From the IMG/VR virus record IMGVR_UViG_3300028392_000124, positions 1 through 40,895 of that record: a DNA stretch of 40,895 nucleotides; one strand, given 5' to 3'. Shown here piece by piece: positions 31,454 through 38,346 of this stretch (positions are counted from its first letter, which is position 1; the number at the start of each line of letters is the position of its first letter). Under the pieces are notes generated by a model. It did no database searches, was not told the DNA's origin, and was given only the letters and a program-made list of their open reading frames with translations. The stretch comes from a virus. The translations under genes and the position numbers were made by a program.

Positions 31454-31651
31454 ATGAAAAATTTAAGTCAATCAACTTGGGAGATGTGGTTTATTACATC
31501 AGTAACGGTATTTTTAGCAATGTTTTTTATCGGGGCGTTGCCAGGCAGTGTGGTCTTCTTCCCTTTATTCTGGTGGATGTTCGGGCCTGTAATCCTTAAT
31601 TTAGTAGCGTGTATTTATGTTGGTCTTAATTCACAATCACATGAGGAATAA
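31454..31651 (+). CDS. Small membrane protein with two helices
   Basis: 65 aa. Two hydrophobic helices (about 11-30, WFITSVTVFLAMFFIGAL, and 33-58, VVFFPLFWWMFGPVILNLVA) separated by a Gly-Ser turn, then the end GLNSQSHEE. Predicted early inner-membrane protein; possible superinfection exclusion or host-envelope role, not shown. The C-terminal Ser-Gln-Ser is encoded by the repeated DNA motif TTCACAATCA. Overlaps the next gene by 11 nt. Confidence 0.65.
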   Translation: MKNLSQSTWEMWFITSVTVFLAMFFIGALPGSVVFFPLFWWMFGPVILNLVACIYVGLNSQSHEE

Positions 31652-31808
31652 TAAAAGGTATACGGAAAGCAAGGCAAAATCGAGTGATGCCGTTAAACAA
31701 ATGGAAGGGTTTTACTCTTGGATGCTAAAAATAAAGAGCATACACCTAGCCGACAACGAGAGGATGTCAAGGGCATACCAAAACATATATAATAATGCAG
31801 TAAAGTAA
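31641..31808 (+). CDS. Small basic early protein
   Basis: 55 aa from MRNNKRYTESKAKSSDAVKQ. Helical C-terminus IHLADNERMSRAYQNIYNNA. No family recognised. The start lies immediately after the TTCACAATCAC motif at the end of the preceding gene, and an upstream ATG at 31617 would overlap that gene more deeply. Confidence 0.55.
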   Translation: MRNNKRYTESKAKSSDAVKQMEGFYSWMLKIKSIHLADNERMSRAYQNIYNNAVK

Positions 31809-31825
31809 AATAATATAAAGAAAAC

Positions 31826-32053
31826 ATGAGAAAACGTATATCAATAAAAATAGACATTAACGCAATAGGCTTAGAGATAAAAAATAATCAAGACAGAAAA
31901 AGGTCTTTATTTAGAGAGGCTTTAAGAGACGTTTGTGAGAGAGATAATATTCGTATAGGCGAGGCAAAAAAGACGCTTAAAAGTGAGCTTAAATGGCAGT
32001 GTATTAAAAGAAGTATTAATATTTTACATACAGAAAACTATATTATTAATTAA
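31826..32053 (+). CDS. Small basic early protein with GEAK motif
   Basis: 75 aa. The segment RDVCERDNIRIGEAKKTLKS resembles EDNLKYGEAKRLYQM in the 66-aa protein at 36.2 kb: D-N-(I/L)-(R/K)-x-G-E-A-K-(K/R). The two are probably paralogues. Helical and basic; no function known. Preceded at 7 nt by the TAAAATAATATAA element. Confidence 0.6.
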   Translation: MRKRISIKIDINAIGLEIKNNQDRKRSLFREALRDVCERDNIRIGEAKKTLKSELKWQCIKRSINILHTENYIIN

Positions 32054-32059
32054 ATTTTG

Positions 32060-32067
32060 TATATTTG
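32060..32067 (+). promoter_or_regulatory. Bacteroidota -7 box TATATTTG of small RNA
   Basis: TATATTTG 5 nt before hairpin 1 of the kissing-loop RNA. No TTTG at -33, so strength is uncertain. It lies 7 nt after the preceding stop codon. Confidence 0.5.
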
Positions 32068-32071
32068 CAGT

Positions 32072-32157
32072 GAGCAATCCACTACTTGCTGCATACTTAT
32101 TTATAAAAACATATACAAACCCTTATTGAGTGTAGTGGCTCAGTAGGGGTTTTGTAT
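32072..32157 (+). ncRNA. Candidate small RNA with complementary hairpin loops
   Basis: About 86 nt between a TATATTTG box and a terminator-like stem. Hairpin 1: AGCAA-tccactac-TTGCT (32073-32090). Hairpin 2: AAACCC...TGAG-tgtagtgg-CTCA...GGGTTT (32117-32152). Loop 1 contains CCACTAC (32079-32085) and loop 2 contains GTAGTGG (32132-32138): seven consecutive Watson-Crick pairs filling both loops. They could kiss within one molecule or dimerise. A T-rich TTTTGTATTTT follows hairpin 2, consistent with a terminator. The homing endonuclease gene starts 9 nt later, so it may instead be the endonuclease leader. Confidence 0.55.
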
Positions 32158-32160
32158 TTT
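32117..32160 (+). terminator. Terminator-like hairpin before homing endonuclease
   Basis: Outer stem AAACCC/GGGTTT and inner stem TGAG/CTCA, then TTGTATTTT. If it terminates efficiently, it isolates the endonuclease gene from upstream early transcription, as is known for some phage homing endonuclease genes. Confidence 0.5.
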
Positions 32161-32165
32161 AAATT

Positions 32166-32786
32166 ATGATAGGAATATACAAAATAATCAGCCCTAGTAA
32201 TAAAGTGTACATAGGTCAGTCCGTAAACATTAGAAAAAGATTTAATGCTTATAGATATGCTAAATGCAAAGGACAAATAAAACTATATAGATCATTCATT
32301 AAATATGGCGTAGAAAAACATATTTTTGAAATTATAGAAGAATGTAATATTGAAGAACTAAATAAAAAAGAAAGATATTATCAAGATTTATATAATGCTA
32401 TTTGTCCCAAAAACGGATTAAATTGTTTATTGACCGCAACTGAAACTAAAAGTAAAGTTTTTAGTAAGGAAACTAGAGAAAAAATGTCAATATCAAGAAC
32501 AGGTAAAACTCAAAGTAAGGAAACTAGAGAAAAAGTATCTAAAGCAAATAAAGGTAAATTGTTTAGTAAAGAAACTAGAGAAAAATTATCTATAGCTGCA
32601 AAAGGAAGGATTAGGACAGAAGAACATTTAAAGAATAGATGTAAAATAATATTAGATACAAATAACGGAGTGTTTTACTTCGGATTAAAAGACGCATCTA
32701 AATATTCAGGAATAAATGAGCATACACTGAGAGCTAAATTAAATAATAGATTTGGACCAAACAATACCAGTTTAAGGTATGTATAA
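32166..32786 (+). CDS. GIY-YIG homing endonuclease
   Basis: 206 aa. Catalytic domain: G3-I-Y ... Y15-I-G, Arg23 in NIRKRF, and Glu69 in NKKERYYQDLYNA. Then three NUMOD3-type DNA-binding units of 17 residues, each starting S-K-E-T-R-E-K, encoded by near-identical 21-mers at 32463, 32514 and 32565, and a C-terminal helix-turn-helix-like FGLKDASKYSGINEHTLRAK. It should cleave a specific site in related phages that lack it and so spread itself. It is free-standing between early genes, not in an obvious intron. It follows a structured RNA and ends at a TAAAATAATATAA repeat. Confidence 0.87.
   Translation: MIGIYKIISPSNKVYIGQSVNIRKRFNAYRYAKCKGQIKLYRSFIKYGVEKHIFEIIEECNIEELNKKERYYQDLYNAICPKNGLNCLLTATETKSKVFSKETREKMSISRTGKTQSKETREKVSKANKGKLFSKETREKLSIAAKGRIRTEEHLKNRCKIILDTNNGVFYFGLKDASKYSGINEHTLRAKLNNRFGPNNTSLRYV
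32463..32585 (+). repeat. Three 51-nt-spaced repeats within endonuclease gene
   Basis: AGTAA(G/A)GAAACTAGAGAAAA at 32463, 32514 and 32565, one per NUMOD3 unit. Near-identity at the DNA level suggests recent duplication of the module. Confidence 0.8.
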
Positions 32787-32855
32787 TAAAATAATATAAA
32801 CAAGTAAAGTAAAATAATATAATCAAATAGGTTGTGCCTTACCACTAAATCAAAA

Positions 32856-33050
32856 ATGTATTCAAATTTAACAAAAGAGCAATTAATCGCACATTTAGAA
32901 GCAAAAGATGATATAATAGAACTTCAAGAAAGTACTATTGAAATGTATCTATCAGTAGTTGAATTAATAGAACATAAACTAAAAATGGTATTAGAATTAC
33001 AAGAAATTCAAGAAGACAAATTAAATAAAATAGAACAATCAATAAAATAA
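32856..33050 (+). CDS. Small coiled-coil early protein
   Basis: 64 aa from MYSNLTKEQLIAHLEAKDDI. Heptad-like Leu/Ile spacing (IIELQESTIEMYLSVVELIE, then HKLKMVLELQEIQEDKL) predicts a continuous coiled coil. No family. The upstream ATG at 32832 is possible but lacks the A-rich context seen at 32856. Confidence 0.55.
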   Translation: MYSNLTKEQLIAHLEAKDDIIELQESTIEMYLSVVELIEHKLKMVLELQEIQEDKLNKIEQSIK

Positions 33051-33062
33051 TATAAAAAAAAG

Positions 33063-33830
33063 ATGAAAGCAAAAAACAAAACAACAGACGTACAAAGATT
33101 AGTATTTAGAATGGTTACAGAAAATACAGGGATTCACTTCTTAGATAGTGGTTTCTCAAATGGTCGTATGTGGCAACGCAACGCAAAGAAAACAATACAA
33201 GACTTTATTAGAGAGCCTGAAGAGTCATACACCTTTGACAATACCTACGGCTACATAGAGCGGACCGTATCTGTATTTCATTACTTATGTGGTCTTGAAT
33301 TAGACGAGGTGTGCGAGAAATTCAATAGGAGAAACACTAATCCAGCCGATCACGATGGGAACACAGGAGTTCTAGAAGATACATACGGAGTTAGTGAACG
33401 TGCAGGCAACTGGCTAAAAGATAACCACGAAGTAGAAGTAGAGTACACCTTTAATACATACAATGGAGATAGCGACCTATCACAGATATTGCAAGGCAGT
33501 ATAATGGAAATTGATGGAGATACTTACTACTTAATTCAAGTACACGGAGGGGCAGATGCTCGTGGAGGTTACACTGATGCAAAGTTATTTAAAAGAAGTC
33601 ATTATTCAGGAGGCATACACGAATACTTGCAAGAGTATAGAGATAGTAGTGAGATTATGGATGACTTAAATGATGGGTATTTAGATGAGGTGGTAGATGA
33701 TGGAGACAAAACCATTATATACACCTCACAACAAATATTAGATAGAATGCAAGAGATTAAAGATGAGGAACATAACAAAAAAGTTATGCAAGAACTTATG
33801 GATGAATGTACAAAAATTAAAAACTCATAA
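33063..33830 (+). CDS. Conserved early protein, unknown function
   Basis: 255 aa. N-terminal IHFLDSGFSNGRMWQRNAKK; central YGVSERAGNWLKDNHEVEVE and then IDGDTYYLIQVHGGADARGGYTDAKLF (about 150-177); acidic C-terminal helix. I recall similar proteins with L-D-S-G-g-x-x-G-R-x-w-q-r-N in Bacteroidota phages and integrative elements, without a known role. No enzymatic motif stands out. Preceded at 7 nt by the TAAAATAATATAA element. Confidence 0.65.
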   Translation: MKAKNKTTDVQRLVFRMVTENTGIHFLDSGFSNGRMWQRNAKKTIQDFIREPEESYTFDNTYGYIERTVSVFHYLCGLELDEVCEKFNRRNTNPADHDGNTGVLEDTYGVSERAGNWLKDNHEVEVEYTFNTYNGDSDLSQILQGSIMEIDGDTYYLIQVHGGADARGGYTDAKLFKRSHYSGGIHEYLQEYRDSSEIMDDLNDGYLDEVVDDGDKTIIYTSQQILDRMQEIKDEEHNKKVMQELMDECTKIKNS

Positions 33831-33833
33831 CCT

Positions 33834-33974
33834 ATGAAAACAATTAAAGAAAGATTATCAAAAGAATTTGGATACATGCCGACAGACAGTGAAGTTATAA
33901 ACCTTTACAGATGTGGCGAATTAATATTAACAGATAAAGAGGAAGACTCTATATTAGAACATTTAGACCTATGA
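33834..33974 (+). CDS. Small early protein
   Basis: 46 aa, below usual cut-offs. MKTIKERLSKEFGYMPTDSE then VINLYRCGELILTDKEEDSI. The start context CCTATGAAAA is the same as at several other early genes. Stop and next start overlap by 4 nt (ATGA). Confidence 0.55.
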   Translation: MKTIKERLSKEFGYMPTDSEVINLYRCGELILTDKEEDSILEHLDL

Positions 33975-34150
33975 AAACACAAGTAATTAAAAAAGAGGTG
34001 GTGTATACAATGCCGTACACCACCGAATCGGATATTAAAAAAGCCTCACAGAAAAGAGAAAGGCTTTACGAGAAATGGAATAACGTGCAAGTATATCCTA
34101 ATGGAATGCACGAGGTAAGAATAGTTTGTTCACAATCACAAAACATATAA
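33971..34150 (+). CDS. Small early protein ending in SQSQNI
   Basis: 59 aa. MKTQVIKKEVVYTMPYTTES and then DIKKASQKRERLYEKWNNVQ, a helical and basic middle; the C-terminus VCSQSQNI is encoded by the repeated DNA motif TTCACAATCAC. The pattern R-E-x-L-Y-e-K-w-n-n-V-x-V-y-P-n-G is familiar from small phage proteins of unknown role. Coupled to the preceding gene by ATGA. Confidence 0.55.
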   Translation: MKTQVIKKEVVYTMPYTTESDIKKASQKRERLYEKWNNVQVYPNGMHEVRIVCSQSQNI

Positions 34151-34154
34151 AGCT

Positions 34155-34772
34155 ATGAGAACAGTTATAACAGAAGAAGTTATTTACTCTTGGGAAGACG
34201 TAAAAAACAATGCGGAATTATTAGAGGTGGTCTTAGATAAAAATAGAGACATCAACATCGATCACGGTATGGAGTGGTGGGATATGGTATATGAAGACTG
34301 GACCGAGAAGTTGGAGGAGTTTGGCTACAGAAACATAGATATTTGTTTTAGTGGTTTCTATTCTCAAGGCGATGGAGCAAGTTTTACTGGCAATGTAGAT
34401 GTATTGGAATGGATTAAAACCAATGATAAAGAAGGGAAGTATAAACGTATTGCAAAGCTAATGAGTGATGGTATTATAGACATTAACGATGACAGAATAG
34501 TAAGAGATAGGTGGCACAGCTATGTACACGAGAATACAACTACATTTCACTTCTCAACCGACTACCAATACGGAGCTTGTCAAGACTACATAAATATAGA
34601 GATGATTTTAAACGATTTAGAGAGCGATATTTATCTGCACCACAAAAACCTTAATAGAGAGATTTATTCTTCTTTAGACGAGAGCTATAACTACCTACAA
34701 AGCGATCAAAGTGTATCAGATACATTAGAAGTAAGCGATTACGAATTTAACATTAACGGAGATATAGTATGA
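34155..34772 (+). CDS. Conserved early protein with SQGDGASF motif
   Basis: 205 aa, acidic. Block YRNIDICFSGFYSQGDGASF followed by TG (about 58-79) is a motif I recall in hypothetical proteins of many phages; its function is not known to me. Upstream the segment WWDMVYEDWTEKLEEFGYRN is typical of the same family, and WHSYVHENTTTFHFSTDY follows. Stop overlaps the next start (ATGA). Confidence 0.65.
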   Translation: MRTVITEEVIYSWEDVKNNAELLEVVLDKNRDINIDHGMEWWDMVYEDWTEKLEEFGYRNIDICFSGFYSQGDGASFTGNVDVLEWIKTNDKEGKYKRIAKLMSDGIIDINDDRIVRDRWHSYVHENTTTFHFSTDYQYGACQDYINIEMILNDLESDIYLHHKNLNREIYSSLDESYNYLQSDQSVSDTLEVSDYEFNINGDIV

Positions 34773-35038
34773 TACACACAACGCAAGACTTTTATAATAA
34801 AGTCGCAACAAAATTAAGAGGAAAGTTTTTTAAAGAAGAGAATCACGGATGTACACAGAATCCTAACTACCACAAAACAAGCCACACTCTTGAGTTATTT
34901 AATAATGGTTGCTTAACATATAGGCAAATGATAGGAAGACTAGCAAAGAGTTGTAATCAATCCACTAAAAATATACATTCTATTGTAGAGAATTATGTGG
35001 TATCATTCGGAGAATATAAATATAAACCTAAAAAATAA
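34769..35038 (+). CDS. Small basic early protein
   Basis: 89 aa. HGCTQNPNYHKTSHTLELFN then NGCLTYRQMIGRLAKSCNQS; Cys and His present but no complete metal-site pattern. The segment LTYRQMIGRLAKSCNQSTKNIHSIVENYV looks helical and could be HTH-like. Coupled to the preceding gene by ATGA. Confidence 0.55.
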   Translation: MIHTTQDFYNKVATKLRGKFFKEENHGCTQNPNYHKTSHTLELFNNGCLTYRQMIGRLAKSCNQSTKNIHSIVENYVVSFGEYKYKPKK

Positions 35039-35045
35039 AGAATCT

Positions 35046-35219
35046 ATGAAAATAATAGTATTAGACTTTCAAACAGAAGAAGTTCTTATATTCAACTACT
35101 CTCCTGATTTTGGAGATGCAGAAGAATATATGTACCAGCTTGAGCAAGACGGCAGTATTTCTAAAGTGAGTGATTGTCAGTGGATGGTAGTAAATGAATT
35201 AAAATTACAAATAATATAA
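35046..35219 (+). CDS. Small early protein
   Basis: 57 aa from MKIIVLDFQTEEVLIFNYSP. A compact alpha/beta pattern: VLDFQTEEVLIF, then AEEYMYQLEQDGSISKVSDC and QWMVV. Similar short proteins with I-x-V-L-D-F and V-s-D-C-q-W-M-v appear in my memory of phage genomes as hypotheticals. Start chosen by the CTATGAAAA context; a longer frame from 34995 overlaps the gene before. Confidence 0.55.
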   Translation: MKIIVLDFQTEEVLIFNYSPDFGDAEEYMYQLEQDGSISKVSDCQWMVVNELKLQII

Positions 35220-35240
35220 ACAATTAAAAATCAATTAGTT

Positions 35241-35600
35241 ATGGGGCGCTATTTTACAGGAATGATCGAAGGAAAGTTTTGGTTTGGAGTACAAAACAGT
35301 ACAGCTGCTGATAGGTTTGGGGTATCATACACTGAGCCAAATTATGTAGAGTATTACTACAATACAGAAGACCTTGAAGGGGTTGAAAACGAGATAAAAG
35401 TTATTGAGGATAGTTTAGGAGATAAGATAGGGGTTATGGAGAAGTTTTTTAATAGTGTAAACGGTTACAATGACAAGCAGTTAGAAGAACTTGGAATATC
35501 AAGAGACGACCTGAGCGAGTATGCCGATTTAAAGTTAGGTATAAAGATTAGAGATTGTATAAAAGAGAATGGAGAATGTACATTTGAAGCAGAGTTATAA
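35241..35600 (+). CDS. Conserved early protein
   Basis: 119 aa. MGRYFTGMIEGKFWFGVQNS followed by TAADRFG and a predicted helix; later YNDKQLEELGISRDDLSEYA. A pattern (Gr-Y-x-G-d-I-e-G-K-F-x-F-G-v-Q-x-S-x-a-a-d-r-F-G) that I recognise from phage hypotheticals; function unknown. Preceded by an AATAATATAAA element 21 nt before the ATG. Confidence 0.6.
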   Translation: MGRYFTGMIEGKFWFGVQNSTAADRFGVSYTEPNYVEYYYNTEDLEGVENEIKVIEDSLGDKIGVMEKFFNSVNGYNDKQLEELGISRDDLSEYADLKLGIKIRDCIKENGECTFEAEL

Positions 35601-35625
35601 ATATAATATAAAACAAGAAAAACCT

Positions 35626-36144
35626 ATGAAAACAAGAGTAGAATTGATTGAAGATTTTTTAGCTACGATTAAAGTAGAGAATTTAGACATCCCTTATTAT
35701 GTGGATGCAAGTGAGGTTAATAGCTTTGAAGAGATGTTTGAGACCATTGAAGATAACAGAGGGTTTGAGGTAGAGATAATCTACTACGCAAGTGCTATGG
35801 ACTATCTAAGAGAAAACGATCCATCCCTTAGTGAAAGTATGGAGATTGCTGAGGAGTATGGTTACACCCCTAAAAAAATCAACAGCGAGTTATTAGCTAG
35901 TCTATTAGCCTCAAAAAATTGTCGTGATGAGTTTGAAGAGTATAGAAGTGAGATAGAAGACTTCTTTGAAGAGTTAGAAGATAACGAGGATTTATTCAGA
36001 GGGTATATGGAAGGGAAGGATTACGATGTGGATGATGTAGACAACTATATCATTGACGATTTTGATGATGACCTATCTATGGAAGAGAATGAAGAAAGAC
36101 TAATTGATTACATAAGAAAAAGTAAAGAAGGAGAGAAAGAATAA
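35626..36144 (+). CDS. Acidic early protein
   Basis: 172 aa from MKTRVELIEDFLATIKVENL, very acidic in the C-terminal half (for example DDVDDVDNYIIDDFDDDLSM). One segment, IYYASAMDYLRENDPSLSES followed by MEIAEEYGYTPKKINSELLASLLAS (about 53-97), matches a pattern I recall in small phage proteins. High acidity raises DNA mimicry as an untested idea. The next gene starts directly after its stop (TAAATG). Confidence 0.6.
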   Translation: MKTRVELIEDFLATIKVENLDIPYYVDASEVNSFEEMFETIEDNRGFEVEIIYYASAMDYLRENDPSLSESMEIAEEYGYTPKKINSELLASLLASKNCRDEFEEYRSEIEDFFEELEDNEDLFRGYMEGKDYDVDDVDNYIIDDFDDDLSMEENEERLIDYIRKSKEGEKE

Positions 36145-36345
36145 ATGAGACCAAGAACAAATAGAGTTTGTATAGAATTAGTTAGTAATCTCCTTGAGGC
36201 TGAACACCAAGAGGAGATTAATGGTATTAGAAAGATACAAAAAGAAGATAACTTAAAGTATGGTGAAGCAAAGAGACTATACCAAATGAGGAGAAATCCA
36301 ATAGCAATGCTAGAACACAAATTATTTAAAAATTCACAATCATAA
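36145..36345 (+). CDS. Small basic protein with GEAK motif and SQS end
   Basis: 66 aa. It contains KEDNLKYGEAKRLYQMRRNP, related to the 75-aa protein at 31.8 kb, and ends KNSQS, encoded by TTCACAATCA. Begins directly at the preceding stop. Function unknown. Confidence 0.6.
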   Translation: MRPRTNRVCIELVSNLLEAEHQEEINGIRKIQKEDNLKYGEAKRLYQMRRNPIAMLEHKLFKNSQS

Positions 36346-36349
36346 AACT

Positions 36350-36580
36350 ATGGAAAACAAAATGACAAAAGCAGCAGAAAAATTAAACGGATTAGAACTT
36401 AACCTAGATGATTTCTTCTGTATAAGTTTATGGGGAGAAAATGAAATATCGCTACACGCAAAGTTCTCTAATGAACTATTCGACAATTTAGATAGTAAAG
36501 GCTTCGACCTAGAATTTGACAAGTCAACTAAATTTTTTAGAGCGGAAAACGATGGAGTTAGAATAGTATTAGGTATGTAA
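36350..36580 (+). CDS. Small early protein
   Basis: 76 aa. NGLELNLDDFFCISLWGENE then ISLHAKFSNELFDNLDSKGF and DLEFD: beta-rich, single domain. The pattern I-s-L-h-A-k-f-s suggests a small conserved phage protein, unknown role. Two nt before the next gene. Confidence 0.55.
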   Translation: MENKMTKAAEKLNGLELNLDDFFCISLWGENEISLHAKFSNELFDNLDSKGFDLEFDKSTKFFRAENDGVRIVLGM

Positions 36581-36582
36581 CT

Positions 36583-36819
36583 ATGGGAGTAGTAAATAAA
36601 ACAATACAGTACAAAGGAGTAGAGCTTGACATCGAGTTCTACTTCTCTCCTGCTGAACCTGAAGTTAGGTATTACGCAGATGGTAGTGGTTATCCTGGAT
36701 GCGGTGAAGAAATAGAGATTTATTCTATCGGACATCGTGGGGAAGATGTTACGGAATTACTAGAGGATAACTTCTCAGATATTGAGGAGAAATTAATTGA
36801 AGAAATACATAATGATTAA
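36583..36819 (+). CDS. Small conserved protein, zinc-free beta fold
   Basis: 78 aa, acidic. VELDIEFYFSPAEPEVRYYA then DGSGYPGCGEEIEIYSIGHR: I recognise d-v-x-f-x-y-x-P-a-x-x-x-x-x-y-x-d-g-s-G-y-P-G-x-x-e-e-v-e-I as a short hypothetical found in many phages. Function unknown. Confidence 0.6.
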   Translation: MGVVNKTIQYKGVELDIEFYFSPAEPEVRYYADGSGYPGCGEEIEIYSIGHRGEDVTELLEDNFSDIEEKLIEEIHND

Positions 36820-36823
36820 TACT

Positions 36824-37537
36824 ATGAAAAACATACACATATTACCAACAGATAAACCAAGTAGGGTTTATAAAAATTTACTTACTGATAAGTTATTTAT
36901 TTTAGAAAATTCATTTATGGATGTTTCTGAATGTAATAGAGAATATCAAAACATCTACATCACTAATTCAGAAGAAATTAATCAACAAACTGAACCTTGT
37001 TGGTGTATTAACACTATTAAAAATACTTGGGATGATGATTTGATTTATTATCAAGGTTCAATGCCACAGTATCATTATGTAGGATTTAAAAAAATCATCC
37101 TAACAACAGACCAAGACTTAATCAAAGATAATGTACAAGCTATTGATGATGAGTTTTTAAAATGGTTTGTTAAGAATCCAAGTTGTACGGGGGTTGAGGT
37201 AAGACAAATAGAAGATGAACTTATTTCTCCTAAAAATCCAAAAATAAGATTTAATGCTTTACAAGACCCTCCAAGTTTTATTTCAGCCAATTCTTTAAAT
37301 GATATGATTTTAACGTACAAATACAAAATCATCATCCAAAAAGAAAAACCTAAACAAGAAATACTTGAAAATAGTATTAAGTTATTAGTAAATAAATGGC
37401 AACAACAACAAATAAATTACGAGACTTTAGCAGAACATTATATTGATGACCAACACAACAATAGAAAATTCACTTACAAAGCAATGGCTACAAGAGATTA
37501 TTGGAAAGAACTATTAAAACTCATAGAAAATAAATAA
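36824..37537 (+). CDS. Conserved Bacteroidota phage protein
   Basis: 237 aa from MKNIHILPTDKPSRVYKNLL. Blocks IYITNSEEI and KKIILTTDQDLIKDNVQAID then DEFLKWFVKNPSC are highly characteristic of a protein that I recall as recurrent in flavobacterial phages and metagenomic contigs, with no known function. Its C-terminus contains KWQQQQINYETLAEHY. I rejected the longer start at 36797, which overlaps the gene before it. Confidence 0.7.
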   Translation: MKNIHILPTDKPSRVYKNLLTDKLFILENSFMDVSECNREYQNIYITNSEEINQQTEPCWCINTIKNTWDDDLIYYQGSMPQYHYVGFKKIILTTDQDLIKDNVQAIDDEFLKWFVKNPSCTGVEVRQIEDELISPKNPKIRFNALQDPPSFISANSLNDMILTYKYKIIIQKEKPKQEILENSIKLLVNKWQQQQINYETLAEHYIDDQHNNRKFTYKAMATRDYWKELLKLIENK

Positions 37538-37559
37538 AAAAATTTAAAAACAAATAAAA

Positions 37560-37904
37560 ATGAAAAAAATAACAAAATCAGTAATTAAGCTTTCAGAATT
37601 ACCAATAAGATTACAAAAAAATGAAATTTTCAAAGGTCATAAATTACATACTTATGCAGAGTTTCATATTGATGAATCAGAAAAAGATGAACTATCATTA
37701 TGGTTAATTGAAAATTATCCTACTATAAAAATGAAAATCAGTTTTTTAATTCATATCGATTCTGATGAAGAAATTGATTATCCAGTTGATAAAATAAAAC
37801 AACAATGTTATAATGAAGAAGATATGATTAATTTTCTAAAATCAGTTTTTGGTATGGAAGATTTTGATTATGAAAAAGCTCTTGAACAATTTAAAAAGAA
37901 ATAA
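37560..37904 (+). CDS. Small early protein ending EQFKKK
   Basis: 114 aa. An alpha/beta pattern with no family recognised (YAEFHIDESEKDELSLWLIE, IKMKISFLIHIDSDEE). Its last codons and stop, ACAATTTAAAAAGAAATAAA, are repeated exactly at the end of the next gene. Confidence 0.55.
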   Translation: MKKITKSVIKLSELPIRLQKNEIFKGHKLHTYAEFHIDESEKDELSLWLIENYPTIKMKISFLIHIDSDEEIDYPVDKIKQQCYNEEDMINFLKSVFGMEDFDYEKALEQFKKK

Positions 37905-38139
37905 AAATGACAATAGAAAGAATAAAAGAAATTCAAAAAGAAACAGCATATCCAGATAGTATAAGTGTTCAACAAGCATTACTTCAAGTTTGGAATGAAT
38001 GCCAACAACAACAAAGTTATAGTGATTTAGATATTGAAAATATTATTGCTGAAACTTGGATAAAATGTGTAGGTAATGACGGCAATAATTTTAAAGAGAC
38101 CAGAGATAATATACTGAAACAATTTAAAAAGAAATAAAG
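37884..38139 (+). repeat. Twin 3'-end repeats ACAATTTAAAAAGAAATAAA
   Basis: Exact 20-mers at 37888-37907 and 38121-38140 approximately, covering the codons for Gln-Phe-Lys-Lys-Lys, the stop and the following bases of two adjacent genes. Confidence 0.6.
37907..38137 (+). CDS. Small early protein, QQALLQVWNE motif
   Basis: 76 aa. MTIERIKEIQKETAYPDSIS then VQQALLQVWNECQQQQ is a pattern that I associate with small proteins of flavobacterial phages. It ends KQFKKK like its neighbour. Two nt after the preceding stop. Function unknown. Confidence 0.6.
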   Translation: MTIERIKEIQKETAYPDSISVQQALLQVWNECQQQQSYSDLDIENIIAETWIKCVGNDGNNFKETRDNILKQFKKK

Positions 38140-38146
38140 AAACAAT

Positions 38147-38326
38147 ATGATGGAAACACAAATAATGCAAGAACTAAATTTAGTTTTAGATTGCCTAGAA
38201 CAAAGCGAGAATACATTTCTATTTAATAAAGTTAAAAAGGTTATGGAAGACCTAGAGTTTTACTTCGGAAGTAGCGAGTATTACGCACAAGAAATAAGAA
38301 AAATAATTAATGATTCACAATCATAA
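38147..38326 (+). CDS. Small acidic early protein ending in SQS
   Basis: 59 aa, below usual cut-offs. MMETQIMQELNLVLDCLEQS and then LFNKVKKVMEDLEFYFGSSE; helical; ends INDSQS, encoded by TTCACAATCA. Either of two adjacent ATGs (38147, 38150) could be used. Confidence 0.55.
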   Translation: MMETQIMQELNLVLDCLEQSENTFLFNKVKKVMEDLEFYFGSSEYYAQEIRKIINDSQS

Positions 38327-38346
38327 ACTATAAAAAAAATAAAACT

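Larger units (their letters stand above)
31431..33055 (+). repeat. Five copies of TAAAATAATATAA before early genes
   Basis: Exact 13-mers at 31431, 31806, 32787, 32810 and 33043. The copy at 31806 starts in a stop codon, the one at 33043 spans a stop, and that at 32787 directly follows one. Three lie 7-10 nt before the next ATG. Variants (AATAATATAAA, ATAATATAAA) precede the genes at 35241 and 35626. It is probably a translation-initiation enhancer, or a sign of cassette shuffling. Confidence 0.65.

Noticed and set aside
32463-32585. CRISPR-like array
   Set aside because: The three regularly spaced repeats are codons for NUMOD3 units in a continuous endonuclease frame, and no cas gene is present.
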